A stretch of DNA of 60,000 bases from Gnetum montanum. Its lineage: Eukaryota; Streptophyta; Gnetopsida; Gnetales; Gnetaceae. The position numbers and the translations under genes are program-made. Shown here piece after piece: positions 42,670 to 54,276 of the stretch (the first letter of the stretch is position 1; the number at the start of each line of letters is the position of its first letter). The stretch spans positions 444,718 to 504,717 of the forward strand of contig MNCI01004656.1 of the NCBI GenBank assembly GCA_015680685.1. The letters run 5' to 3'. The notes beneath the pieces are model-generated. The model searched no databases. It worked only from the letters and a program-made list of their open reading frames with translations, and was not told the origin of the DNA.

Positions 42670-43690
42670 AGAAGTGGATGCTCTTGATTTTGACTAAAAA
42701 TGGAAATTATCAGGTCATATTAATTACATCCTCATTAAGGGACTTCATGTGACTCAAATGTAGGGCTCCATTCCATACTCTCTCTGTTCTTTCCATGTAT
42801 CACCTCATAGCATTTTCTCATGATTGTATTGATGGGTTCATTTTGAGATGGTCTTAACTCTTTTATGGCTTCTCTAGTGATTTAAATTTTAATATTCCAC
42901 AACCATTAAACATCCTTGGAGTTCACATGCTCCCTCATTTAAGGGCATGTAAGGCCATTAATTACATAAGCTTGCTATGGGAAGGACCCACTTGCATACT
43001 GCTTGGCTGGGATGGTTATGTTCCTTATCCCTTTGGCATTTTTCTTTCAAAATCTTTGTTTTCCACATAAGTGCATCTAGTTTTTGCACTTCTTGGCAAT
43101 TAATCTCTTTCTAAATATCCTTTTCAAACATATTCCTAGTCCTCTTCAAGCATTTATTCTTATTCTACATTTTGTTTTGCTTCCTTTGGACCTAATTTCA
43201 TGGCAAAAACTCGTTTTCCTTAGTTTTTCCATTCTGAAAATTTTTGTTTTTGGCTATGTTGAGGAATTGTTGTTGATGCAACACAAAAATAGTATACATA
43301 TGCAATAGGAGTTAGAGAATATTTCACATGTGTGTCATAACGCTAGGGGAGTTTTTGCAAATTTCAAAGTCTAGAGCCTTCCCAAGCCCATAACATCTTA
43401 ACTGCTTGCCCAAATTAACTTGTTCTTCGACCCTTCAGCTACTAGAGGTGAGCTTTACATTGTGGGGACCATAAACATATGGTTTTTGATAGAAAATGTT
43501 TAAAAATTTTTCTAACTCCTAAACAATTTAAGTGATAAAATAATATTAAACATCAGTAATTCACCTAAGTTAAATCTCACCAACAAACTTGGGTATTCAT
43601 TATAATAAAATAATATTAAAATAATCAATCTATCATGATCAAAAATTATCCTTAGTGTAACTAGCCCAAATGGGAAAAAGTTATCAAAGT
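42670..43690 (+). other. Element 4 middle 3' non-coding region
   Basis: No gene is supported. GGGAAGGACCCACTTGCATA lies at about 42,980-42,999. A box GCTACTAGAGGTGAGC followed by TTGTGGGG at about 43,437-43,468 matches GCTACTAGAGGTTCAC plus CATGGGAGCC of element 1 at about 11,545-11,575. Confidence 0.5.
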
Positions 43691-43699
43691 ATTAAATAT

Positions 43700-46540
43700 T
43701 ACACATAAGACCCCAATCATTGGTTATGTTTGTGATGAAAAATGGCCCTAAAGAGACCATAGAAAGAAGGACCATCCTAACCATAGGAGAAGTGGCCATG
43801 AGGGGGAAAAGAACAACAACCACAATAGCCCCAAAGAAGGTGATGCCATGAGACCTCTTCAGGAGGAGCTCAAAGTGGAATTTGTTTGTTAGATTCCCAC
43901 CATAAAAATAGGAGAGCCTAAGCAAGACAAGGTGCCAAGGCCTAGACTAAATCTGGAGGTCACCATGACTAGACCTACCAGAGACAAATGTGTTCTAAGG
44001 AGGTCTAAAGTGTCATTCTTCATTCCTTCTTAGACTTGGCAGTAGAAAAGGTAAAGACATAACTGCAAGGATCTCACATGTGGCCCATTCTCACTTCTAG
44101 TTAGGAGTGTACATGAGAGAGACTTACCTCTTATGAAACAATTGACAAGTGGATGCAATCATGAAAATCAAGGACATTGGGGTAAATTTAGCAAAACTTT
44201 CTACACAAGAAAGCCTTTAAGTTAGAAAAGAATGGGTCTAACAATGCTATGAAGTGGTCTATAAGGAGTATGGTGCACTCATTAAGGTAGAGAAGGCCTA
44301 CTTCAAGATTACAGCCTACCACCTAAACCCAATGGTGAGGCCACACAAGATTGCTACCTTCTTTGCCCATGCGTGTGCTACTCTAAGTGAAAAATTCCCT
44401 ATCAACCTTTCCCAGCTCATCTTCATGGAGATAGAAAAATGAATCAAAGAGAATGAGCAAGGGAGGAAGATGCTCCCCTTTCCATGTCTAATCAAAAAAC
44501 TTTGCAAAAGGGGAGAAATAGCCTATTATGTGAATGAGATGCTTCGCATGCTCCTACTACATCTTGATAGAAGATGATGAAAGGTAGGGTAGTTGCCAAG
44601 CTACTTGAAGAGGAGTGGCTACCACCACCACCACCTACAAAGAAAATAATGTTAGAGTCTCATGCAGTAATTGAGAGCATGAGAAAGCTCCATGAGCAAC
44701 TCCTGGAGTAGTAGCAGAGAGAACCAAGTGATGGAGAGCCCTCAGCCTACTGGGCAATGTTGACTCACCTAAACATAGGAACACAAACCATTAGCTAGAT
44801 GGAAGAGACTATCACTATTTTCAAAACAAAGGATGTAGGCACCCGCAAGATCAAATCCAAGTGTCCAAGAAGTGACAATGTTTATCCCTAGACAACAACA
44901 ATTCCTAGAGATCTCTAGGAATGTCACCACTTTCTTAGTGCACCTAGAGGAGGGTGAGGGGTGACTATCTTGGTGATGCAACACCATGGACAAGAAATAG
45001 TAGAGAAGGTGATGGACGACCGAGTAGTAGACGCCTTGAATGCTCCTGCGGCCATCCTGCTAGACATTGCTACACTCAAAGATGTGCAAGTATATGTAAG
45101 AGAAGAAAGCATGAGGCTAAGTGAAACCTAACATGAGGAACTTTTGGACTGATTGGTGGGAACCATGCAACCACTTCTGAAGATCTTCAATCTTTTGGAA
45201 AAAATCACTACTACCTAGTCAGAGCTTCTAGAGACCAAGGGAAAGCTCCTCATTACAAATCTCCAACTTGTGGTAGCCATAATAAAAAATTGATTGTTTT
45301 CTGTCGAATTTGAAAAATTGAGAACCTTCTTGGCAAATCTCGCCATTCTTGGCCAAGCCATTTCAAGGGATGAAGCTTTTTTGTAGCTTTAGAACAAATT
45401 GAAAGAGGCTAAGAATGTAAGGGAGATGGTGGTCTTTAACACATTCTTATCGAAGGCTTTTTCCATCAACATTGATAAAGATTTGTTGTAAGTTCACAAG
45501 GAAAATCGAACTCTAACTAGAGACATTCAATGCCTAGAAAATCTCAAGGAACAAAAGGATTAAATACTTAAGTTTATGAGATAGTAGTAGAAGTAGCTTG
45601 CTAAGGTGAACATGGATCTGAGGATGTTGGTAGCAAAGAATTATAATCCATCAATGGAGGAAGTTTGTGCACTTCACCAAAAAACAACCATTGAGGTAGT
45701 TTCCTAGAAGAATGAGGCCCTAAAGTTTGAACAAGTTAAGAATCATTATAGGGACTAGGTTGGACTTCTCAAAGAGGTAAACGAAGAGGAAATTCAGCTA
45801 GCCAAGGTGAAGATGAACGAGGTCCTCCAGCAACTTCAATAAAGAGAAAATGTATGGTAATCCATCTTTGATGGATTGAATGCCTACAACAAGATAAAGA
45901 TATGCCTAGAGGAGTTGCAAATTGAGGAGATGACGGAGTACATGGAGTTAGCCAATCTCCGTTATGCAAATTTGATGACACAGATAGTTGGAAGGATAAA
46001 GTCAAAGTTAGAAAAGTAGGTGGCCAGCTTGTACATCCTTTATGAGGGTAAGTTCAAGCATCACCATGACATCAAGCAAAAGCTAGAAATCACTATTATA
46101 GAGCTTGAAGTTCTTAGGAGTTAGTTTACAGACGAACGGTTGGTTGCTAAGAACCTAGCTAGAAGAATTAATGACTACCATGAGCTGCATAGCCTCATCA
46201 AGACATTCAATATTGAGCATAAACAATTTGCAGCCTAGTTCATCAATGTCAAGGAACTATTCCTGGTAATGCCTTGTCCATGGAACATTTCTATACTAGC
46301 CCATGTTGGTGATACTACATGGACTGTATATGATTCTCAGAGTAAGGAGGAGAAGATGAAGGCATTGCTAGATGCCTTTTTCTTTACACTTGAAGTAGCG
46401 ACTACAGTAGAATAGCCGAAACCACTACCTTAGCCTCAATCACTACCACCATAAATGCCGAAGGTTGTAGAAGGTCCTTCAACATCCTAGGAGCCTCCAC
46501 CTCTTGGCACTATTTCATCTCCTCTTCATCTTTGGCTACT
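43700..46540 (+). pseudogene. Element 4 extra reading frame: PF20167-like region plus coiled coil, decayed
   Basis: A long sense frame of several hundred codons, broken by stops and frame changes, lies between the 3' module and the 3' LTR. The region at 44,254-44,540 reads AYHLNPMVRPHKIATFFA, FPINLSQLIFMEI and LPFPCLIKKLCKRGEI. The spacing and words resemble the putative plant transposon protein domain (Pfam PF20167), whose members have INVG-II-EI and FPSLIT-LC segments. From about 44,580 a proline run (LPPPPPTKK) leads into heptad-rich, charged sequence such as LLKEVNEEEIQLAKVKMNEV at about 45,766-45,825. The frame ends with a Pro/Ser-rich tail near 46,410-46,520. Most in-frame stops are TAG or TAA where Gln or Trp would fit. 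The role in the element is unknown. Confidence 0.55.
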
Positions 46541-46726
46541 AGAGGATTCCAATTGTTTAATTTTGTAGGGGTGTTCAATTTTTTTTTCTTAAACATCCAT
46601 TTTGTAATTGTTATAATACCATAGAATTTGACACTTAGAGAGTCAATTAGTCCATGGTTTCATATCTTTTCAATTTTGTAAGAAGCTCAATCCTACTTTT
46701 GTTCACTCAAGGATGAGTTTTCAATT

Positions 46727-46739
46727 AGGCGTAGAGGTA
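46727..46739 (+). other. Element 4 polypurine tract
   Basis: AGGCGTAGAGGTA stands directly before TGATAAATC. It is preceded by GGATGAGTTTTCAATT, matching the pre-LTR block of elements 1 and 3. Confidence 0.6.
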
Positions 46740-47518
46740 TGATAAATCACTCAATGGACTACATCAATAGGCATGCATCAACGCCCATCAACATATCTCT
46801 ACCTATATAAATGCACGTACCCACCACATTTATTGCACGTTAAGTAAATAAAGTAGCCAAGTTCTTACAATTTTCTTCTGCTAGAGTTAGAATATTTTCT
46901 GAGTGGCCACATTAGGACTTCAAGGATCGTATGGATCCTTATTCAAACATCAATGTACCTAAACACTTGGATGAGCTAACAATAAAGATGAGATTCTTGG
47001 AACTCCTTACAACACTTAAGAATAGTTTAATATTTTCATTCATGCATTTTATTGTTTATGCATTTTACAATCATGTCCTTAATTAACACACTTAATAATC
47101 AAACATAACTATGACTCCTCAAACATATCGTTAATGCTTGGTAATCTCAGTGGTGTTACACTTGGTTCATCCAGTAGCCTAACACTTGATAACCCAATAG
47201 CATTCCTACCGAGTTTAGGATGTGCATGGAAGGTGGGCCTGGATGCTAATGTTATAGTAATTAGATTAAGATATTAGATAGTTAATTAGTTAACTCACAA
47301 TTAATTAGATACACAAAGTATTAGATATTCTAAAGATAAAAGCACTTTAAAATAACAACAAAAATAAAGAAGGATTTTCAAAATGAAATTAAGAAGATTT
47401 AGAATCCAAGTATGAGCTTTACAAAAGCTCTAATTACAACTATCCTCAATATTTTCAAAGGCTAAAATAAAAATAATTAACAATGGCTTAATAAAGAATG
47501 GAAGACAACTAGAATTTT
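46740..47518 (+). repeat. Element 4 3' LTR (first copy, to the N)
   Basis: It starts TGATAAATC and has an ATCAA-rich word array, a TATATAAAT box at 46,804-46,812, and the shared block with GCTTGGTAATCTCAGTGGTG, CACTTGATAACCCAATAGC and GAGTTTAGGATGTGCATGG at about 47,139-47,230. Its true end was not identified. Confidence 0.7.
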
Positions 47519-48223
47519 NACGTACCCACCACATTTATTGCACGTTAAGTAAATAAAGTAGCCAAGTTCTTACAATTTTCTTCTGCTAGAGTTAGAATAT
47601 TTTCTGAGTGGCCACATTAGGACTTCAAGGATCGTATGGATCCTTATTCAAACATCAATGTACCTAAACACTTGGATGAGCTAACAATAAAGATGAGATT
47701 CTTGGAACTCCTTACAACACTTAAGAATAGTTTAATATTTTCATTCATGCATTTTATTGTTTATGCATTTTACAATCATGTCCTTAATTAACACACTTAA
47801 TAATCAAACATAACTATGACTCCTCAAACATATCGTTAATGCTTGGTAATCTCAGTGGTGTTACACTTGGTTCATCCAGTAGCCTAACACTTGATAACCC
47901 AATAGCATTCCTACCGAGTTTAGGATGTGCATGGAAGGTGGGCCTGGATGCTAATGTTATAGTAATTAGATTAAGATATTAGATAGTTAATTAGTTAACT
48001 CACAATTAATTAGATACACAAAGTATTAGATATTCTAAAGATAAAAGCACTTTAAAATAACAACAAAAATAAAGAAGGATTTTCAAAATGAAATTAAGAA
48101 GATTTAGAATCCAAGTATGAGCTTTACAAAAGCTCTAATTACAACTATCCTCAATATTTTCAAAGGCTAAAATAAAAATAATTAACAATGGCTTAATGAA
48201 GAATGGAAGACAACTAGAATTTT
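46815..48223 (+). repeat. 704-bp direct duplication around a single N
   Basis: 46,815-47,518 recurs as 47,520-48,223. I see a single mismatch (A/G at 47,493 versus 48,198). The two copies abut with only an N at 47,519 between them. This near-identity contrasts with the divergence of every other repeat here and suggests two overlapping contig ends left unmerged. Confidence 0.88.
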
Positions 48224-48558
48224 ACTAAAGACTCAAAAGTCAACAGAGATTATCAATTAATATAAAAATTTGATTTGGACTAAGAATAGGGAATTTTTCA
48301 AATAAAGACAAACTAGTTTATTAGAAATGGTAAAGAAAGATCCCATATGTTTTTAGAATTTATTCTAAAGCAAGAGAAGAAGAAACTATCCTTTCTCTCT
48401 CAATGATATTGAAAATTTTTGTCAAGCTCTATTTCATAGGAATGGCAGAACATAGGAATTTCATATCTATGGTAATACACTTCAAATAAAATGTATACTT
48501 CTAATAAAAATGCCTTCATTACTTATCTCTCCCCATGTTGTGTGGATTCAGGGTCCAT
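48224..48558. other. unassigned sequence
   Basis: No coding motif was seen. It may include the true end of the element 4 LTR, since the segment before it resembles the U5 words of other LTRs (GAAGACAAC). Confidence 0.4.
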
Positions 48559-48642
48559 GACGTGTTATGGTTGTTGGTCGATATGGCTAACTATGACTAT
48601 GACGTGTTATGGTTTTTGGTTGATATGGCTAATTATGACTAT
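48559..48642. repeat. 42-bp tandem duplication
   Basis: Two adjacent copies start GACGTGTTATGG at 48,559 and 48,601 and differ at a few bases. Confidence 0.85.
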
Positions 48643-48670
48643 TTGACTGGCCAAGCAGTACACATGCAAA

Positions 48671-48836
48671 CCCCTATTGCTATTTCTTTTCCAAAGCCAT
48701 AGTCTTTGACAATTAATTTTAGTTGCACATGTTGTCTAGCTAGTTGGAGGGTACCCTTATTGCTATTTCTTTTCCAAAGCCATAGTCTTTGACAATTAAT
48801 TTTAGTTGCACATGCTTTCCAGCTAGGTGCAAGGTT
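48671..48836. repeat. 83-bp tandem duplication
   Basis: Two adjacent copies (48,671-48,753 and 48,754-48,836) share TATTGCTATTTCTTTTCC and GACAATTAATTTTAGTTGC, with differences at the ends of the units. Confidence 0.85.
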
Positions 48837-49776
48837 CATGGCTATGCGCCACGGATTTGCGAATCCTATGAAAATTTTAAGAATCTTGTGTTTTGAAGCT
48901 GGAGTGCAAACAAAAGCATGTAAGATTCTCTATGGAAGCCTTTAATTTAATTTCAATTTTAAAAAATATTTAATAGAAATAAAATGTGTAAAAAACTCAA
49001 AAATATTTAATTTAAATATTTTATTATTTTGTAATTCATGTTCCTACCTGCAAACCAGTCTTTGCATATGCTTGCATACCCAAATGCTAAATGTATCTGA
49101 ATACTCCATTCCTTGCTTTCAAGAATTAGATTTATTTGATGCATAGGTTCATGGGAATGCCATGTCAATTAAAACTAAAAGCTATGCCATAATAAAAAAT
49201 AATGCATAACAAATAACATATATTGTGGCGATTTGATAACTTTAAATATTAACCATGCTCCAATTGACTGAGCCCTAAGCAAGACTAACTAAGGGTTAAA
49301 CAAAAACGAAAACTAAATCTCGGGGCACGGATGAAATCGAATATGAACATGAATAACGGCAATTTTCCAGATGTTCACACTAGGCATTTGGATGCGCAGA
49401 CCATTTTTTCTGTACTTCATTGGAAACCTGAGCGAGCGTCAGTTGTCAAGTTAGGTTTAATTTTCTGTGGGTACTCGTCCCAAACACACATACCAGGAAT
49501 GAGGCGATGAGGCATTCCATGTGCATGAGTAGATTTTTTTTTCTTTTTATTAAACATGTTAGATTTTATCTATCTGAGAACCTTAAATTACCCATCAAAG
49601 TTTAAAAATTAATTTCATTGTAAACATTAAAAAAAATTATTGAACTGTTATAAAATATTAACCTTCTTTTGTTTTCCTGGATAATACAGTATTGAACTTG
49701 AAAACTTGAAAACAATTTTAAAATGGTTTACGTTTTAGATGAAGGTGATAATATTTCACCTTTAAGGAAAAAAAAA
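48837..49776. other. unassigned intergenic sequence
   Basis: No gene, LTR or RNA gene was recognised. From about 49,300 the sequence becomes less repetitive and contains more CpG than the retrotransposon regions. Confidence 0.45.
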
Positions 49777-50988
49777 ATGCACCGTATACTTCACTGTGGA
49801 ACCGTCCTCTTCAATGAAATTATTCAAACGTGAATCTGATCGGGTAGGTAGAATATTATAAATGAATACTATCTGCACGGGTAGGTAGAATATTATAAAT
49901 GAATACTATTGCAAAATGACTGACCATAACCCATCAACGTGCAGACAATGTAACTTTGAATTTGCAAGCAAGCTTTGGTTTCGTTTGACATAGGGTGCTC
50001 TCCTGACTGTATGTATGAATCTTGCCAAAACCGGAAAAGATAATATGGCTTACCTTTAGGCGAAGTCGCTACCTGTCTAATTGTCATTGCTTACTTTAAT
50101 TGTTCATGTTCCTTTGCGTGGCAAAAAAAAAAATGCACCGTATACTTCACTGTGGAACCCTCCTCTTCAATGAAATCATTTAAACGTGAATCTGATCCGG
50201 TAGGTAGAATATTATAAATGAATACTATCTGCAAAATGACTGACGATAACCCATCAACGTTGCAGACAATGTAACCTTGAATTTGCAAGCAAGCTTTGGT
50301 TTCATTTAACCTAGGGTGCTCTCCTGACTGTATGTATGAATCCTGCCAAAACCGGAAAAGATAATATGACTTAGCTTTAGGCGAAGTCGCTATTATGGTA
50401 CCTGTCTAATTGTCATTGGTTACTTTAATTGTTCATATTCCTTTGCGTGGAGAAAAAAAATGCACCGTATACTTCACTATGGAACCGTCCTCTTCAATGA
50501 AATCATTCAAACGTGAATCTGATCGGGTAGGTAGAATATTATAAATGAATACTATCTGCAAAATCGCTATTATGGTGCCTGTCTAATTGTCATTGGTTAC
50601 TTTAATTGTTCATGTTCCTCTGCGTGGAAAAAAAAAAAATGCACCGTATACTTCACCTTGGAACCGTCCTTTTCAATGAAATCATTCAAACGTGAATCTG
50701 ATCGGTTAGGTAAAATATTATAAATGAATACTATCTGCAAAATGACTAAATGACTGACGATAACCCATCAACGTTGCAGACGTAACTTTGAATTTGCAAG
50801 CAAGCTTTGGTTTCGTTTAACGTAGGGTCCTCTCCTGTATGTATGAATCCTGCTAAAACCGAAAAAGATAATATGGCTTACCTTTAGGCGAAAAAAGATA
50901 ATATGGCTTACCTTTAGGCGAAGTGGCTATTATGCTACCTGTCTAATTGTCATTGGTTACTTTAATTGTTCATGTTCCTTTGCGTGGT
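49777..50988. repeat. four-unit tandem array, about 330-355 bp per unit
   Basis: Units start at ATGCACCGTATACTTCAC at 49,777, 50,133, 50,460 and 50,639 and end with CTTTGCGTGG and an A-run. The third unit (179 bp) has an internal deletion of roughly 150 bp. Unit 1 carries a small internal duplication of GGGTAGGTAGAATATTATAA, and unit 4 of AAAAGATAATATGGCTTACC. The array ends about 1.4 kb upstream of the carbonic anhydrase start codon. Confidence 0.9.
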
Positions 50989-51199
50989 TCACTAAAACTG
51001 TGATGCCTTCACATTGGAAATCTGTTACACTGTATCACATCATAAAAGAGAATTCTAACACAAAGATTTTACTTTAAAAGAAATGTCTATGGTGTGCTTT
51101 GACCCTGCAGGCATACATCATACGTCGTGAAATGCTCACATTATTATTGAGAAGGCTTTTTTTCATGTAACAAGTAAAGTGCGTTTATTCCAAGCATGG

Positions 51200-51560
51200 G
51201 ACAGATGACAATGCCTTTACATTGGAAAAACAATGTTTCATTGTACAAGTCATGATAGCAATCTAAACTCTACCTCATAAACCTTATCTTTTTATTATAT
51301 ACCTAACTTGCATTTATTAGGACAGATGACATTGCCTTTACATTGGAAAACAACAGTTTCATTGTAAAAGTCAAGATAGCAATGTAAACTCTACCTCATA
51401 AACCTTATCATTTTATGATGTACCTAACTTGCATTTATTAGGAGAGGTAACAATGGCTTTACATTGAAAACGTGTTGAACAATGTTTCATTGTAAAAATC
51501 AAGATGGCAATCCGAACTCCAACTCATCTTATTATGATGTACCTAACTCACGTTTATTGT
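51200..51560. repeat. three-unit tandem array, about 120 bp per unit
   Basis: Units begin GACAGATGACAATGCC (51,200), GACAGATGACATTGCC (51,321) and GAGAGGTAACAATGGC (51,442). They share TTTACATTGGAAAA, TTTCATTGTAAAAGTCAAGA and TGTACCTAACTTGCATTTAT. A partial relative (TGATGCCTTCACATTGG) lies at 51,001-51,017. Confidence 0.85.
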
Positions 51561-52395
51561 AAAATTTGTAAATTGATGCTTAAAACATAAGGAGTAAACA
51601 TTATAATTAGAGAGAAAGAGTGTAATTGTTACAACAGATTTTGTGGATCAAGGATGTAATGCTACAAGATTATAAGGATATTAATTACTGCAACCTGTTA
51701 TTCTAATACTGCACAAAGAATTATTAACTGTTTTACATATTTATTACTTCATCTGTCAATTTTTATCCTAACAACCGCATCGTATTACCTGTTTTATTTA
51801 TTAGCCTTTCTGTCAATTTCAACCCGTGGCAACCCTTCAACGCAGTGCAAAAAGCAGAGTGCAGACCATTGCCTTTATCTTATACGGATTTCCGCGGTGC
51901 AACGTGAATGGACAGCGTCCACAAATACCCTTTTTATCATATATTGATTGCTGCGTGAATGAAATCAGTTCTCTAGAGACATGGCCGGGAAGTAGTAAAT
52001 TATTCAATGTATCGTGCAGTCAGATATTCAATTATCATGCAATCAAGGTCATTCCTCAAATTGATTGATTCTGTGACTATTTACGTTTTAATTTTTTCTA
52101 AGTTATTTTTCATTGTGATTGTAACCCTTCTAAGACCCAAAAAAGGCCTCGTGATTTTAGTTTACAACAACTTCTGCGGACCAGAATTTGCGTGCACAGA
52201 TTGATTCGGTAAACAGTTTAATGTTAAACTTTTGCCTTGTTGGGGCATATTCAGGAAGCAATGCGATTACATTATATATATATATAGCTGTGGTCTCTGC
52301 CTCTCAAATCGCGAAAACTTTTCTCCTCCTGCAACAATACGACTACTGCACACTGCCGGGCCTTTGTATCTCTGCGTTGCCATTCGGTCTCTGAA
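51561..52395 (+). promoter_or_regulatory. upstream region of the carbonic anhydrase gene with TATA box
   Basis: A TATATATATATATAG run at 52,273-52,287 follows ATTACAT and is the best TATA candidate. Transcription would then start near 52,310-52,320, leaving a 5' leader of about 80 bases rich in CTCC and GCAACAA words. Short open frames at 51,826-52,394 overlap each other in several frames and are not credible genes. Confidence 0.55.
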
Positions 52396-54239
52396 ATGGC
52401 ACATACTCGCTTTGTCGTTGCAGTTTTGATTTATGTGTTTATCTTTTTGGGCACAGTTCCATCTAACAAAGCTAGTGATCTACCATATATCTCCACGGTT
52501 CTGTCTGGTACAGCCGGAAATCTTTCATATATTTTTGCCTTAAACAGTTTTTCTTTGATAATTATTTGCTTTTCTGACGCCGTTTTTCACGGACACTGCA
52601 AGCCTTCTTAAGCTTCCCTAGTAGTATCTCTTTCTTAATGAACACTTTCAAATACTGGTCTATCTTTGTTAGACCTAACGTTAATATTTAAAAAGTTGAC
52701 ATCCATTTTGCAAGGGAGGTGTCTTTTGCTGTTTCATGTTGTAAATTAGGAATAACGTGCACGTAGTTGCAGGTTATGCATCCTCATAGAGATTTATCTA
52801 TAAGAAATATGATGATGCAGATAAACTAGGAGTTTAAGGAATCGAGAATTTGAGATTAAGGTTATTTCCTGCAGAATTGATTTGTTCAAGCAATTTGACA
52901 AAACGTTGAAATTTGGCGGTGTATGTAATGTGCAGAGGGAGCACTGGAACCGGAGTTTGATTACTCAGATGGTCCCAGAGGACCGGCAAACTGGGGAAAT
53001 ATTAAACCTGAATGGAAAGTCTGCAATACAGGCAAAAAGCAGTCTCCCATCAATATCGTAAGCACGGTGTCTCGTCTTGCACCGCGTCTCTTGCCCTCTT
53101 ACAGTGCTTCCAAAGCCAAACTAATAAACCTAGGCTATACCATCCAGGTATATTTCAAAAACTGCCTTTGTTTTGGTAGTTTGTTGTTCTGTTATCATCT
53201 TCTTCTACAGAGTTTCCTAGTTTCTTTTGGTTGTACATTTACTTACCTTTAGCGGATGCAATGCAATTATGCAGGTAAAATGGCCTTCGGGAGGCGGCTG
53301 GATCAGGATCAACGGTATCAATTTCACTCTGGAGCAGATCCACTGGCATACTCCCTCCGAACACTATATCAATGGAGAAGGGTAACGCAAATAATACAAA
53401 GATTATGTATTCCGTTCTGGTTCACAATTATTAACAATTGTGCTTTTTGGCTTTTCGAAATGGTAACTGATCATCCATATATATAGATACCAGCATTGTG
53501 TCCAAGATTCCAGATTAGTCCACGTTTCCGCTGCATTATTGTGAATAGGTAGCAATTTGTAATAGTTTTTGTGTGTGACAAAGATACGACATGGAGGCGC
53601 ATCTGGTTCACCACTCGGGAGATAAGAAAGCCGTGATCGGAATCCTATACAAGTATGGTAGCGACGATTTATTCCTTAGGGAACTGGAGAAATACTTTCC
53701 ACATCTGCCGTTCCCAACGGAGCTGGACATAGGGCTTGTTAACCCTATGGATCTGGTGTATGATGACTGGAAAACAAACTATTACACATACAACGGCTCT
53801 CTTACAACCCCTCCTTGCACTGAAGGCGTCTTCTGGACACTACTTCCTACCGTAAGAATTCACAAAGCATCAGATTACTGATGCACTTCAAACTCACCTA
53901 AACCTTAGTTCATCTGCAATTTTCCATAGTATTGATATCCAATAATCTGAAGAGAGACTAAGTACTTAATGGCCGTTCTTTGTTGTGGAACAGGTGAGGA
54001 CTGTAGGCCGGGAACAAGTCAAACATTTGCAAAGAACTGTGAATCCTGTAAGAACGGAATAACTATTTGATGTGGAAATACTGAATTTTCTGTAACCCTA
54101 CCATTACTGCTTCATTTTTTGTTTGGGTGATGTTTGCTCCTTTGGGAATGTGCAGGGATACCAGCATAACGCCAGGCCCCTTCAGGGACTGAACCACAGG
54201 ATCATCTTCAACAACTGGCCCCCAATCAGCTACTCGTAA
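52396..54239 (+). CDS. alpha-type carbonic anhydrase, six exons, 278 aa, apparently intact
   Basis: The enzyme hydrates CO2 to bicarbonate and a proton. Exons: 52,396-52,507, 52,936-53,147, 53,275-53,381, 53,584-53,851, 53,994-54,047 and 54,156-54,239. All introns are GT-AG and the joined frame has no stop. Residues 1-27 look like a signal peptide ([13 protein letters not shown] core), so the product enters the secretory path. Family marks are [12 protein letters not shown] (67-78), the HWHTPSEH box (131-138), EAHLVH (148-153) and [11 protein letters not shown] (215-225). Zinc ligands are His131, His133 and His150; Thr218 and Glu137 are the gatekeeping pair; Cys67 and Cys222 would form the conserved disulfide. 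Possible N-glycosylation sites are NFT (124) and NGS (214). Tyr105 stands where the proton-shuttle His is usual (RGHD in Arabidopsis-type members). The length is normal for plant members. The exon 3-4 codon (Gly144) depends on the donor at 53,382. No other intact gene was recognised in the window. Confidence 0.93.
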
Positions 54240-54276
54240 ATCAATCAAACCATGCAGATGCAGAATATCCCAGGCC

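Larger units (their letters stand above)
40331..48223 (+). mobile_element. Element 4: 3' portion of a gypsy element with an extra reading frame
   Basis: The element is present from the end of RNase H through integrase, the conserved 3' module, an additional long decayed frame (about 43,700-46,540), a purine tract and a 3' LTR starting at 46,740. The 5' LTR, gag, protease and RT are missing. The right limit is uncertain because the LTR end was not found and because of the duplicated segment around 47,519. The presence of a long sense frame between integrase and the 3' LTR resembles Athila- and Tat-type elements. Confidence 0.75.

Noticed and set aside
44769-45112. antisense open frames within the extra frame of element 4
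   Set aside because: They are shadows of the sense frame, which shows protein-like sequence over a much longer stretch.
49777-50988. regular repeats considered as a CRISPR array
   Set aside because: The units are 179-356 bp long without unique spacers, the genome is eukaryotic, and no cas genes are present. It is an ordinary tandem array.
51826-52394. overlapping open frames upstream of the carbonic anhydrase, considered as an upstream gene or extra exons
   Set aside because: Three frames overlap without splice-consistent joins, none continues the carbonic anhydrase frame, and a signal peptide already begins at 52,396.
53067-53252. open frame covering exon 2 and part of intron 2 of the carbonic anhydrase
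   Set aside because: After 53,147 the sequence is intron; the frame is open by chance. The GT at 53,148 and AG at 53,274 restore the family sequence.
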